From: Pseudomonadota bacterium
GTDB taxonomy: Bacteria; Pseudomonadota; Alphaproteobacteria; Rhizobiales; Xanthobacteraceae
DNA length: 64,000 nt
Assembly (NCBI GenBank): GCA_023387735.1
Contig: JAEWHP010000035.1
Location: 186,001 to 250,000, forward strand
Reading direction: 5' to 3'
Below the pieces are notes generated by a model. It saw only the letters and a list, made by a program, of their open reading frames with translations, searched no databases and was not told the DNA's origin. Below, one piece after another: positions 50,028 to 58,833 of the stretch (the stretch's first letter is position 1; every line of letters starts with the position of its first letter). The position numbers and the translations under genes are program-made.

Positions 50028-51404
50028 ATGACAGGCCCTTCCTCCATCAAGACCAACGTCGCCGCGATCTCGATCTTCGCCAGCGCCAGCATGGCCGCGG
50101 CCAAATTCGCGGTCGGCATCGCGATCGGCTCGCTGGCGCTGATCTCGGAAGCCCTGCACTCCTCGGTCGACGTGATCGCGACCATCATCACCTGGCTGGT
50201 GGTGCGGGTATCGGACCTGCCCGCCGACGACGAACACCATTACGGCCACGGCAAGTTCGAGAGCCTGTCGGCGCTGTTCGTCATCGCCCTGCTCTACGTA
50301 CTGGCCGGCGGCATCCTGGTCGAATCCTGGAGCCGCCTGCGCGAGGGCGCGCCGCCGCCGACGCTGTCGGCGATCGCCTTCGTGGTGCTGGCGATCGACA
50401 TCGCGGTCAATTTCTGGCGCGCGCGGGCGCTGCATCGCACGGCGCGCGCCACGCAGAGCCAGGCGCTGGCGGCTGACGCGCTCCATTTCGCCTCCGACGT
50501 GCTCGGCTCGACCGCCGTCATCATCGGGCTGGCGCTGACCGGCCTCGGCTATGCTTGGGGCGATTCGGTCGCCGCCATCGCGGTTGCCGTGATGATATCG
50601 ATTCTCGGCCTGCGGCTCGGGCGCTCCACCATCGAAACCCTGCTCGATCGCGCGCCGGATGGCGTCTCGGAGAAGGCTGTGGTCGCCATCCGCAACGTGC
50701 CCGGCGTGGTCGACGTCGAACGCCTGCGCGTTCGCATGGTCGGGCCGACCTATTTCATCGACGCCATCGCAAAGGTGCCGCGCACCTACCCGATCGACCG
50801 CGTCGAGGCGATCAAGAAGACGGCGCAGCAGGCCGTCAGCGAAGCGCTTGGCGACGCCGACCTGACGTTCACCGCCGTGCCTGTCGCGCGCGACAATGAG
50901 AGCGTGCGCGAACGGATCATGGTGATCGCCCGCAATTCCGGCCTCGCCGTCCACCACGTCACGGTACACGACCTCGGCGGCAAGCTGACGGTCAGCATCG
51001 ACCTCGAAGTCGACGGCGACATGGAACTCAACGCCGCGCACGACATCGCCCATGACCTGGAGCGCAGCATCCGCGAGGATTTCGGCGAGGACGTCGAGGT
51101 CGACACCCATATCGAGCCGCTGGAGCCGGAACTGCCGCATGGCACCGACGCTGCGCCCGAACGCGTCGAGACCATCAAGGCCGCGCTGTCACGCTTTGCC
51201 GGCGATGGCGCGATTCACGACATCCACAACGTGCGGGTCCGCGACACCGACGCCGGCGAAATCGTCAACTTCCACTGCCGCGCCGCGCCGTCGATGAGCG
51301 TCATCAAGGTTCATGAGAAAGTCGACGAGATCGAGCGCGCGCTGCGTCGCGCGTTCCCGACCATCAAGCGCGTCATCAGTCACGCCGAGCCGCAGCGCAT
51401 GTGA
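50028..51404 (+). CDS. Cation diffusion facilitator (FieF-like) with extended C-terminus
   Basis: Divalent metal exporter of 458 residues. Six helices lie in the first 210 residues; metal sites are ISEALHSSVDVIATII and ALAADALHFASDVLGS, with HHYGHGKFESLSAL between. The usual CDF protein has about 300 residues; here about 150 extra C-terminal residues follow the first dimerisation domain (FTAVPVARDNE, GGKLTVSIDLEVDGDMELN, HIEPLEPE) and look like a second and third copy-like cytosolic domain. Start has no strong ribosome site. Confidence 0.88.
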   Translation: MTGPSSIKTNVAAISIFASASMAAAKFAVGIAIGSLALISEALHSSVDVIATIITWLVVRVSDLPADDEHHYGHGKFESLSALFVIALLYVLAGGILVESWSRLREGAPPPTLSAIAFVVLAIDIAVNFWRARALHRTARATQSQALAADALHFASDVLGSTAVIIGLALTGLGYAWGDSVAAIAVAVMISILGLRLGRSTIETLLDRAPDGVSEKAVVAIRNVPGVVDVERLRVRMVGPTYFIDAIAKVPRTYPIDRVEAIKKTAQQAVSEALGDADLTFTAVPVARDNESVRERIMVIARNSGLAVHHVTVHDLGGKLTVSIDLEVDGDMELNAAHDIAHDLERSIREDFGEDVEVDTHIEPLEPELPHGTDAAPERVETIKAALSRFAGDGAIHDIHNVRVRDTDAGEIVNFHCRAAPSMSVIKVHEKVDEIERALRRAFPTIKRVISHAEPQRM

Positions 51405-51594
51405 CGCCGCGCTTCGTTCCCGTTTCGGACTCGCTTTCGGCGGTTCAATTTCGCGTTGGACAAGATTTATTTCGCGTTAACAATTCGTTGACTCTCGACA
51501 GCCCCAAAAATCTGGATTCAAATCGCTATGATTCGGAAGACATGGGGTTCTTCCGGAAATTGTGTGCAAAGAGCCTTCGGCGGGGGTCTAGAGC

Positions 51595-53898
51595 ATGACG
51601 CGCGCGCATGCGGCGAACGCGTGCGTCCAATCCGATTCGATCAAGGGATTGGCGCAGTCGATCGCGAAGCCTGCCTATCACCGGCTCCTCACCGCAGAGC
51701 CGGCGCTTCGCCGCGCCGTGCCGACGCTCATCATTGCGTTCCTGATCACCATCTGCCTCGGCGCGTTCGTCCAGGTGATCGACCAGAGCCGGCAGAAGCG
51801 CGCCGCGATGAAGCGCGACGTCTCCGCCCTCACCGATCTATTGACCGAACGCCTCGACCGCCTCGCTTCCTCGCGGCAGGACCGCGCCGCCAGCTTCGAG
51901 CGGCTGCAGAGCCTGCTGCCTGACATGATTCCGAACTGGGCTGTCGCCTCGGGCCGCCACGTCATCATCACCGGCGCCGACTACCGCGTGCTCGGCCGTC
52001 TCCCTGCCCCGAGCGGCGTCGGCGACGGCGAAAACGCGCTTGACGTGATCAGCATGGCCCAATTGCTGGCCGCGCCGGCGCAGCAGGGCGTCGTCAGCGA
52101 CATCACGCTTCCGAACGGCAACGGCGCCATGGCGACTTCGCGGCTGATCAAGTCGCTGCCGGGCCAGGTCATCGTCGTGCAGGAAAAGAACGATCCGTTC
52201 TGGGGCTCGGATGCCGCGCTGTCGGTGACACTGTCGGCAACCACCGGCTTCGTCGTGCTGATCCTCGGCTTCGCCTTCCACTGGCAATCCACCCGCGCCC
52301 GCGAGGGCGACCTCATCAACGACGCGGTGCGCGGCCGGATCGACACCGCGCTCAACCGCGGCCGCTGCGGATTGTGGGACTGGGACCTGTCGCGCGGCCG
52401 GATTTTCTGGTCGCAGTCGATGTTCACCCTGCTCGGGCTCGAATCCCGCAACGACCTCCTCACCTTCGGCGAGGTCAATGCGCTGGTGAAATCCGACGAC
52501 ATCGACCTGTTCGCGATCGCCGACCAGATGATCCAGGGCAAGATCGACCACATCGACCAGAGCTTCCGCATGCAGCATACCGGCGGCCACTGGATCTGGC
52601 TGCGCGTGCGCTGCGAGCTCAGCCAGGCCATGGCCGACAACAGCCTGCACCTGATCGGCATCGCCGTCGACGTCACCGAGCAGAAGAGCCTCGCCGAAAA
52701 GACCGTGGAAGCCGACCTGCGGCTGCGGGATGCGATCGAAACCATCCCGGAGGCCTTCGTGCTGTGGGATGCCGACGACCGCCTCGTGCTGTGCAACTCG
52801 CATTTCCAGCGCCTGCACAAGCTGCCGGATACGGCGGTAGCCCCCGGCACGTCCTACGAGACCGTGATCGAAGTCGGCAGCATGCCGGAAGTCCGCACCC
52901 GGCTGCAGGAGACCGGCGTGCAGACGCCGGGCGCGCGCACCTTCGAAGCCCAGCTCGACGACGGCAGCTGGCTGCACATCAGCGAGCGCCGCACCAAGGA
53001 CGGCGGCTACGTCTCCGTCGGCACCGACATCACCCGGATCAAGGCGCACGAGCAGAAGCTGATCGAAAACGACAGCCGCCTGCGCGCCAACGTGCTCGAC
53101 CTCAAGCGTTCGCAGGCCGAACTGGCCGATCTCGCCGAAAAATACTCGCAGGAGAAGAACCGCGCCGAGGAAGCCAACCAGGCCAAGTCGAAGTTCCTCG
53201 CCAACATGAGCCACGAATTGCGCACGCCGCTGAACGCCATCATCGGCTTTTCCGAGATCATGGGCAGCGGCATGTTCGGCGTGCTCGGCTCCGACAAGTA
53301 CCAGGAATACTGCCACGACATCCTGACATCGGGAAAATACCTGCTCGAAGTCATCAACGACATCCTTGACATGTCGAAGATCGAGGCCGGCCGCATGAAG
53401 CTCGACATGGAACCGCTCGACCTGTCGCAACTGCTGGCGGAGTCGCTGCGCGTGGTGTCCGGGCGCGCCGAGGACAAGAACCTGACGCTGGATGCCGATA
53501 TCGGAAGCACCATCTCCGTCCTCGCCGACCGCCGCGCGGTCAAGCAGATCTTCGTCAACCTGCTGTCGAACGCAGTGAAGTTCACCCCCGACGACGGCCG
53601 GGTCACGGTGCGCAGCCATGTGCTGCCGGATTCGATCGTCCTGATGATCGCAGATACCGGCATCGGCATCGCACCCGATTCGCTGCGCCGGCTCGGCAAG
53701 CCGTTTGAACAGGTCGAGAGCCAGCTCACCAAGACCTATCAGGGTTCGGGACTGGGCCTTGCCATCGCGCGCTCGCTGACCAGCCTGCATGGCGGCTCGA
53801 TGCGGCTGCGCTCGAAGCTCGGAAGCGGCACCGTCGTGCGCATCACGCTGCCGCGCAGTCAGCAAGGCGAAAAGGCGAATCTTTCCGAAGCCGCCTGA
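51595..53898 (+). CDS. PAS-domain sensor histidine kinase
   Basis: Membrane kinase of 767 residues. Helices at about 42-62 and 205-225 flank a periplasmic or membrane-near sensor. PAS domains follow at about 250-360 (GLWDWDLSRGRIFWSQSMF) and 385-500 (IPEAFVLWDADDRLVLCNSHF). The phospho-accepting His is H540 in MSHELRTPLNAIIGFSEI. N (QIFVNLLSNAVKFTP), G1 (IADTGIGIAPDSL) and G2 (QGSGLGLAIARSL) boxes are intact. The architecture recalls PleC/DivJ-type kinases. No response regulator is nearby. Confidence 0.92.
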   Translation: MTRAHAANACVQSDSIKGLAQSIAKPAYHRLLTAEPALRRAVPTLIIAFLITICLGAFVQVIDQSRQKRAAMKRDVSALTDLLTERLDRLASSRQDRAASFERLQSLLPDMIPNWAVASGRHVIITGADYRVLGRLPAPSGVGDGENALDVISMAQLLAAPAQQGVVSDITLPNGNGAMATSRLIKSLPGQVIVVQEKNDPFWGSDAALSVTLSATTGFVVLILGFAFHWQSTRAREGDLINDAVRGRIDTALNRGRCGLWDWDLSRGRIFWSQSMFTLLGLESRNDLLTFGEVNALVKSDDIDLFAIADQMIQGKIDHIDQSFRMQHTGGHWIWLRVRCELSQAMADNSLHLIGIAVDVTEQKSLAEKTVEADLRLRDAIETIPEAFVLWDADDRLVLCNSHFQRLHKLPDTAVAPGTSYETVIEVGSMPEVRTRLQETGVQTPGARTFEAQLDDGSWLHISERRTKDGGYVSVGTDITRIKAHEQKLIENDSRLRANVLDLKRSQAELADLAEKYSQEKNRAEEANQAKSKFLANMSHELRTPLNAIIGFSEIMGSGMFGVLGSDKYQEYCHDILTSGKYLLEVINDILDMSKIEAGRMKLDMEPLDLSQLLAESLRVVSGRAEDKNLTLDADIGSTISVLADRRAVKQIFVNLLSNAVKFTPDDGRVTVRSHVLPDSIVLMIADTGIGIAPDSLRRLGKPFEQVESQLTKTYQGSGLGLAIARSLTSLHGGSMRLRSKLGSGTVVRITLPRSQQGEKANLSEAA

Positions 53899-53905
53899 CC
53901 CCCGC

Positions 53906-54796
53906 TTATTCCAGGCTGGGTGCGACCTCGCGCGCGACCTGCACCAGTGCCGCAATCAGCGGCGTCATCGGGTCGCGCTGGGTAATCACCAGACCGACGC
54001 TGTAATCGACGACGGGATCGACGATCGGAATGCTGCGGACAGCATCGGCCAGCCCCAGCGTCTCCGCGAGCTTCGCCGGCATCACGCTGGCCCAGCGCCC
54101 GGTCTTGACGTGCGTATAAAGCACCAGCAGCGAGTTCGACGTCAGCGTCGGCGTCGCCTCCGCGCCGACCGAACGCAGCGCGCGATCGATAATGCGCCGG
54201 TTCTGCATGTCCGGTGTCAGCAGGCACAGCGGCACCTGGCCGACCTCCTTCCAGGTCACCTGCTCGCGATCGCCGAACATGGCGTCGGGCGCCGTCAGCA
54301 GTCGATAGCTCTCGTTATAGAGCGGAATGGTGCGAACTTTCCCGATCGGCTCGTTCTCGGTATAGGTCAGCCCCGCATCGACCTCGAGATTTTCCAGAAG
54401 CCCCAGCACCTCGGCCGAGGTGCAGGAGCGGATGCGAAACAGCACATCGGGATAGCGCGCGCGGAACGGCGTCGTCAGCGACGCCACCATGCCGAGCGCC
54501 GTCGGAATCGCGGCAATCCTGATCTCGCCGGAGAGCTTGTCCTTGAGGCTGTTGATCTCCTGCTTCATCGCACGGGTGTCGCCGACGATACGCCGCGCCC
54601 AGTCGAGGGTGCGTTCGCCTTCCGGCGTAAAACCCTGGAAGCGGGAGCCGCGCTGCACCAGCACGACGCCGAGGATTTCCTCGAGCTGCTTGAGGCTGGT
54701 CGACATCGTCGGCTGGGTCACGCCGCAGGCTTCCGCGGCCCTCCCGAAATGCCGCTCCTTCGCGAGCGCCAGCAGAAGTTCGAGCTTGTCGATCAA
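53906..54796 (-). CDS. LysR-family transcriptional regulator
   Basis: Regulator of about 296 residues. The HTH is ERHFGRAAEACGVTQPTMST, followed by LKQLEEILGVVLVQRGSRFQGFTPEG. The effector domain begins GEIRIAAIPTALGMVASL. TTG 54796 (LIDKLELLLALAKERHF) has GAGG upstream and gives the usual short N-terminus; a GTG at 54853 would add 19 residues. It is tail-to-tail with the histidine kinase and its target is not adjacent on that side. Close relatives sit beside formate dehydrogenase genes, and fdsGBA is 3.6 kb away. Confidence 0.9.
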   Translation of the reverse strand: MIDKLELLLALAKERHFGRAAEACGVTQPTMSTSLKQLEEILGVVLVQRGSRFQGFTPEGERTLDWARRIVGDTRAMKQEINSLKDKLSGEIRIAAIPTALGMVASLTTPFRARYPDVLFRIRSCTSAEVLGLLENLEVDAGLTYTENEPIGKVRTIPLYNESYRLLTAPDAMFGDREQVTWKEVGQVPLCLLTPDMQNRRIIDRALRSVGAEATPTLTSNSLLVLYTHVKTGRWASVMPAKLAETLGLADAVRSIPIVDPVVDYSVGLVITQRDPMTPLIAALVQVAREVAPSLE

Positions 54797-54969
54797 TGAG
54801 GAAACCTCGGAAAACAGGACCTCAAGTGTCGGTCCGCTAGCCACGAATAGCACGGCCGGGCGGGCATCCCTACTTCAAAAGCGGCGGCCGGCGCGGGCGA
54901 TTTGAGGGAGCAATTCAATCTCCGTATCGACTCATTGCGGACCCCTATCGACATTTCCATCGCGTGTGT

Positions 54970-55875
54970 TCAAGCCTCCTTCGCATAGCGCCTGAGGGAG
55001 GCGCTGAGCATCTCCAGCATTTCATCCCGGACGAGATCGCGGGTGCCGCGCGCCCATGCGGCGGCGAGCGGCAACCGGTTCATATCGGATGCCGCGAGCG
55101 GAATGTATCGAACGCCGCGCGCGACCATGCGCGACGTCCATCGCGGCACGATGGCAACGCCCAGCCCGGCCGCGACGAGATTGACGATGGTCTGCTTCTC
55201 GTTGGCGAGTTGCACCACGCGCGCATGCATGCCGGCTTGCGCAAACAGCTTCATGGTGAGGTCGTGACTATGCGGCCGCGACCGGCGCTCCGGGACGATC
55301 AGCGGCTGCTCGGCGAGATCGGCAACACTAACGCGTTTTCTCGATGCCAGCGGATGACGTTCGGAGACGGCGACCACCGCCGTCTCGTGCAGCAGAAACA
55401 GGAATTCGAGCCGTTTGTCCGGCCTCTCCGGAGGACGCACCAGGGCGATGTCGAGCCGGCCCGAGATCAACCGCGGCAGCAGCCGGATCGTCTTGTCCTC
55501 CGTCAGCTTCACCGTGACGTCCGGCCTAAGCTTGCGAAAATCATGCAGCAGCACTGGAAAGAGTCCGGCGGCGGCGCTGTCAATCGCGCCGACGCGGATG
55601 GTGGCCCCCTGCTTCCGGCCGCTGGCGTGAAACCTCGCCGCAAGACTGTCCGCCTGTGTGAGCAGCAGGCGAGCCTCCTTCAGCAGGACGGCGCCATCGT
55701 CGGTCAGCGTCACGCTGCGCGTCGTTCGCGTCATCAGCCTGGTGCCGAGATCGTCCTCGAGCAAGCGGATGTAGCGCCCGAGCGCGGACGGCATCATTTC
55801 AAGCCGGTGCGCGGCGCGGCCGAAATGCAGTTCCTCGGCCGCCGCGACGAAACAGCGAAGCTGGTGCAGGTCCAT
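54970..55875 (-). CDS. LysR-family transcriptional regulator
   Basis: Regulator of 301 residues. The HTH is AEELHFGRAAHRLEMMPSAL, then RYIRLLEDDLGTRLMTRTTRSVTLTDDG. The effector domain starts TIRVGAIDSAAAGLFPVLL. It is divergent from the Bug protein and tartrate/malate dehydrogenase genes at 56020-58170, which it probably activates in response to their substrate. A 10-base palindrome lies between at 55903. Confidence 0.92.
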   Translation of the reverse strand: MDLHQLRCFVAAAEELHFGRAAHRLEMMPSALGRYIRLLEDDLGTRLMTRTTRSVTLTDDGAVLLKEARLLLTQADSLAARFHASGRKQGATIRVGAIDSAAAGLFPVLLHDFRKLRPDVTVKLTEDKTIRLLPRLISGRLDIALVRPPERPDKRLEFLFLLHETAVVAVSERHPLASRKRVSVADLAEQPLIVPERRSRPHSHDLTMKLFAQAGMHARVVQLANEKQTIVNLVAAGLGVAIVPRWTSRMVARGVRYIPLAASDMNRLPLAAAWARGTRDLVRDEMLEMLSASLRRYAKEA

Positions 55876-55902
55876 GGTGCCTCCCTTTCAAGTCAATTAT
55901 AT

Positions 55903-55912
55903 CAAATATTTG
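55903..55912. promoter_or_regulatory. Candidate LysR operator
   Basis: CAAATATTTG is a perfect palindrome in an AT-rich divergent promoter, 27 bases upstream of the LysR start; TATAAT at 55913-55918 follows directly. Confidence 0.55.
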
Positions 55913-56019
55913 TATAATCGTATGCCAATTGAAGGGCCGTGGCACTTGGCCGTAGCTTGGCCAGATTGCTGATCCCACGAGCGGATCGGCCAACCAGAAA
56001 ACACCTGAGGGAGCGACCA

Positions 56020-57012
56020 ATGCAGTTCAATCGTCGCACGATCCTTTCCGGCGCCATTATCGCCGCAGCATCCATCCTGGCGTCAAACCCGGCGACGGCG
56101 CAGGGCAACTTTCCAGCCAAGCCGATCACCATCATCGTTCCGGCAGCGGCTGGCGGCCCGACTGACACCGTGGCGCGCCTCATCGGGGAATCGATGGGCC
56201 GAACGCTGGGCCAGACCATCCTGGTCGAGAATGTCGGCGGCGCCGGCGGAACCATCGGCATGGCGCGCGCCTCGAAATCCGCGCCTGACGGCTACACGCT
56301 CGCCATCTGGCACATCGCGCATGCGACCGCACCCGCGCTCTACGACTCCCTCAAATACGACGTCGTCAACGACTTCGACCATATCGGCCGGATCACCGAC
56401 GTGCCGATGACGCTGGTGTCGAAGCCGGCGCTCGCGGCCAGCAACGTCACCGAGCTGCTGGCGTGGATCCGCAGCACCGGCGACAAGGCAGTCTATGGAC
56501 ACGCCGGCATCGGCTCCGCCTCGCATCTATGCATGCTGATGCTGATGAAGGACCTCGGCGTGCAGATGAATGGCGTTCCCTATCGCGGCACGGGACCGGC
56601 GATGAACGACCTGCTCAGCAACCAGTTCGACCTGATGTGCGACCAGACCACCAACACCACCAATCAGATCAAGGAAGGCAAGATCAAGGGATTCGCCGTC
56701 ACCACCAAAACCAAGGTCCCGGCATTGCCCGATCTGCCGCCGCTCGATGCGGGAGCCGTCAAGGGTTTTGAGGCCTCGGCCTGGCACGCGATGTGGGCGC
56801 CGAAGGGACTGCCGAAGGATGTCACCGACAAGCTCGTCGCGGCACTTCAGGCAGCCCTCAAGGATCCCAAAGTGATCGAACGCTTTGCGAGCCTCGGCAC
56901 CGAGCCGGTCCCGGCTGACCTGGCGACGCCGGCCGCGCTCAAGGCGCACCTGAGCGCCGAGGTGCCGCGGTGGGGAGCGGTGATCAAGGCCGCAGGCGCC
57001 AAGGGAAACTGA
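56020..57012 (+). CDS. Bug-family tripartite tricarboxylate transporter substrate-binding protein
   Basis: Periplasmic carboxylate-binding protein of 330 residues. A Tat-like start (QFNRRTILSGAIIAAA) leads to a cleavage region near ATAQGNF. FPAKPITIIVPAAAGGPTDTVAR, ENVGGAGGT and GVPYRGTGPAMNDLLSNQFD are Bug motifs. GAGGGAG precedes ATG 56020. It has no TctAB partners. It is followed at 81 bases by a tartrate/malate dehydrogenase, so it probably binds tartrate, malate or a similar acid. Confidence 0.92.
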   Translation: MQFNRRTILSGAIIAAASILASNPATAQGNFPAKPITIIVPAAAGGPTDTVARLIGESMGRTLGQTILVENVGGAGGTIGMARASKSAPDGYTLAIWHIAHATAPALYDSLKYDVVNDFDHIGRITDVPMTLVSKPALAASNVTELLAWIRSTGDKAVYGHAGIGSASHLCMLMLMKDLGVQMNGVPYRGTGPAMNDLLSNQFDLMCDQTTNTTNQIKEGKIKGFAVTTKTKVPALPDLPPLDAGAVKGFEASAWHAMWAPKGLPKDVTDKLVAALQAALKDPKVIERFASLGTEPVPADLATPAALKAHLSAEVPRWGAVIKAAGAKGN

Positions 57013-57093
57013 ACTGGAACTTGAACCATCCATCAACAACAGCGGCCAGCACCCCTGGCCGTCAAGCGACCATCTGCAATCTGGAGACCATCG

Positions 57094-58170
57094 ATGAAGA
57101 CATTCGCCATAGCTGCCATCCCGGGCGACGGCATCGGAACCGAAGTCGTTAACGCTGGCGTCGAGGTCCTGCATGCGCTGGCGCAGCGCGACGGCAACTT
57201 CAAATTCCAGGTCGATCATTTCGACTGGGGCTCCGAGTATTACAAGAAGCACGGCATCATGATGCCGGAGGACGGCCGCGACCAGATCAGGAAGCACGAC
57301 GCCATCCTGTTCGGCTCGGCCGGGGCGCCCGATGTCCCCGACCACATCACGCTCTGGGGCTTGCGGCTGGCGATCTGCCAGCCGTTCGACCAGTACGCCA
57401 ATGTCCGTCCGACGCGCATCCTGCCCGGCATCACCAGCCCGTTGCGCAACGTTCACGGCAAGGAACTGGACTGGGTAATTATTCGCGAAAACTCCGAAGG
57501 CGAATATGCCGGCGTCGGCGGTCGCGTGCACAAGGGATTGCCGCTCGAAGTCGCAACCGACGTCTCGATCCTGACGCGCGCCGGCGTCGAGCGCATCATG
57601 CGCTTTGCGTTCAGGCTGGCACAATCGCGGCCGCGCAAGCTGCTGACCGTCGTCACCAAATCCAACGCGCAGCGTCATGCCATGGTGATGTGGGACGAGA
57701 TTGCCACCGAGATCGCGGCCGAGTTCAAGGACGTGACCTGGGACAAGATGCTGGTCGACGCCATGACGATGCGGATGGTCATGAAACCGGAAACAATCGA
57801 TACCGTGGTGGCGACCAACCTGCATGCCGACGTCCTGTCGGACCTCGCGGCCGCCCTCGCCGGCTCGCTCGGCATTGCGCCGACGGCGAACCTCAACCCG
57901 GAGCGGACCTACCCGTCGATGTTCGAGCCGATTCATGGTTCGGCCTTCGACATCATCGGCAAGGGTATCGCCAATCCGATCGGCACGTTCTGGTCTTCGG
58001 TGATGATGCTGGAGCATCTCGGCGAACCCGCTGCCGCAAAACGCCTGATGCAGGCGATAGAGCGCGTCACCGCGGATTCGCGCTTCCACACGCCCGATCT
58101 TGGCGGCAAGGCAAGGACGACGGAAGTCACCTCGGCGGTCATCGACGCCATCCACGGCGCCAACGATTAA
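57094..58170 (+). CDS. ttuC: Tartrate dehydrogenase / D-malate dehydrogenase (TtuC family)
   Basis: NAD- and metal-dependent beta-decarboxylating dehydrogenase of 358 residues. AAIPGDGIGTEVVNAG is the N-terminal motif, WGLRLAICQPFDQYANVRPTR the substrate region and NLHADVLSDLAAALAGSLGIAPTANLNPE the metal and substrate motif. The absence of the isopropylmalate-specific pattern and the WGLRLAICQPFDQYANVRP motif favour tartrate or D-malate (products oxaloglycolate/glycerate or pyruvate). It forms a unit with the Bug protein under the divergent LysR. Confidence 0.9.
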   Translation: MKTFAIAAIPGDGIGTEVVNAGVEVLHALAQRDGNFKFQVDHFDWGSEYYKKHGIMMPEDGRDQIRKHDAILFGSAGAPDVPDHITLWGLRLAICQPFDQYANVRPTRILPGITSPLRNVHGKELDWVIIRENSEGEYAGVGGRVHKGLPLEVATDVSILTRAGVERIMRFAFRLAQSRPRKLLTVVTKSNAQRHAMVMWDEIATEIAAEFKDVTWDKMLVDAMTMRMVMKPETIDTVVATNLHADVLSDLAAALAGSLGIAPTANLNPERTYPSMFEPIHGSAFDIIGKGIANPIGTFWSSVMMLEHLGEPAAAKRLMQAIERVTADSRFHTPDLGGKARTTEVTSAVIDAIHGAND

Positions 58171-58302
58171 GCAGATCTCGCAGCCGCCGTTAACGATCGA
58201 AATCGCCTGCCGTTGCAACGATCGGCTTTTCGTATCGCTCCATTCTCGATGGCGATCAATCGCGCTTTGCAATCGCCCCACGGGACAGCTTTATTGATGT
58301 TT

Positions 58303-58321
58303 TGAGAGATTCCAATTCTCA
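58303..58321. promoter_or_regulatory. Candidate regulator site before fdsG
   Basis: TGAGA-GATTCCAAT-TCTCA is a 5-base inverted repeat with the spacing of a LysR-type site, 36 bases before the fdsG start. Its arms are short, so chance is possible. Confidence 0.3.
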
Positions 58322-58356
58322 TGGGAGGACCATGTAACCTCTGATTTAGAGTGCGG

Positions 58357-58833
58357 ATGACATCGGCTTTCGAACCCTGGACTGAAGCGCGCGGCGCCGA
58401 GATCATCGCCGAGCACGAAAAGCTGGAAGGCGCCACGATCGTCATCCTGCACGCGCTTCAGGAAGCCTTCGGCTACGTGCCGGAGCCCGCGATTCCGATG
58501 ATTGCATCCGCGCTCAATCTCTCGCGTGCCGAAGTGCATGGCGTGTTCACGTTCTATCATGATTTCCGCCGCGAACCCGCCGGCCGCCATGTGCTGAAAA
58601 TCTGTCGCGCCGAGGCCTGCCAGGCCGCAGGCGGCGATGCGCTGGCCGCGCGAGCCGAAGCGAAGCTCGGCATTGCGCTCGGCAACACCACGCCCGATGC
58701 GCGCGTGACGCTGGAGCCGATCTATTGCCTCGGGCTATGCGCCACCGCGCCGTCGGCGATGCTCGACGGCCGCGTCGTCGGACGGCTGGATGAAGCGCGG
58801 ATCGATGCACTGGTTGCCGAGGCGCAGCGATGA
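58357..58833 (+). CDS. fdsG: NAD-dependent formate dehydrogenase gamma subunit
   Basis: [2Fe-2S] NuoE-like subunit of about 158 residues. Cluster ligands are in KICRAEACQAAGG and IYCLGLCATAP. HALQEAFGYVPEPAIPMIASALNLSRAEV and FTFYHDFRREPAG are typical. It passes electrons between FdsB and the diaphorase in the cytosolic FdsGBA complex. GTG 58351 is an alternative start; neither has a strong ribosome site, but GGGAGGA lies 27 bases up, before a start-stop codon pair (58332-58337). Its stop overlaps the fdsB start by ATGA. Confidence 0.9.
   Translation: MTSAFEPWTEARGAEIIAEHEKLEGATIVILHALQEAFGYVPEPAIPMIASALNLSRAEVHGVFTFYHDFRREPAGRHVLKICRAEACQAAGGDALAARAEAKLGIALGNTTPDARVTLEPIYCLGLCATAPSAMLDGRVVGRLDEARIDALVAEAQR

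Noticed and set aside
49596..51140. A 514-codon minus-strand frame opposite the CDF transporter
   Set aside because: Antisense shadow that crosses the repeat region and the well supported CDF gene.
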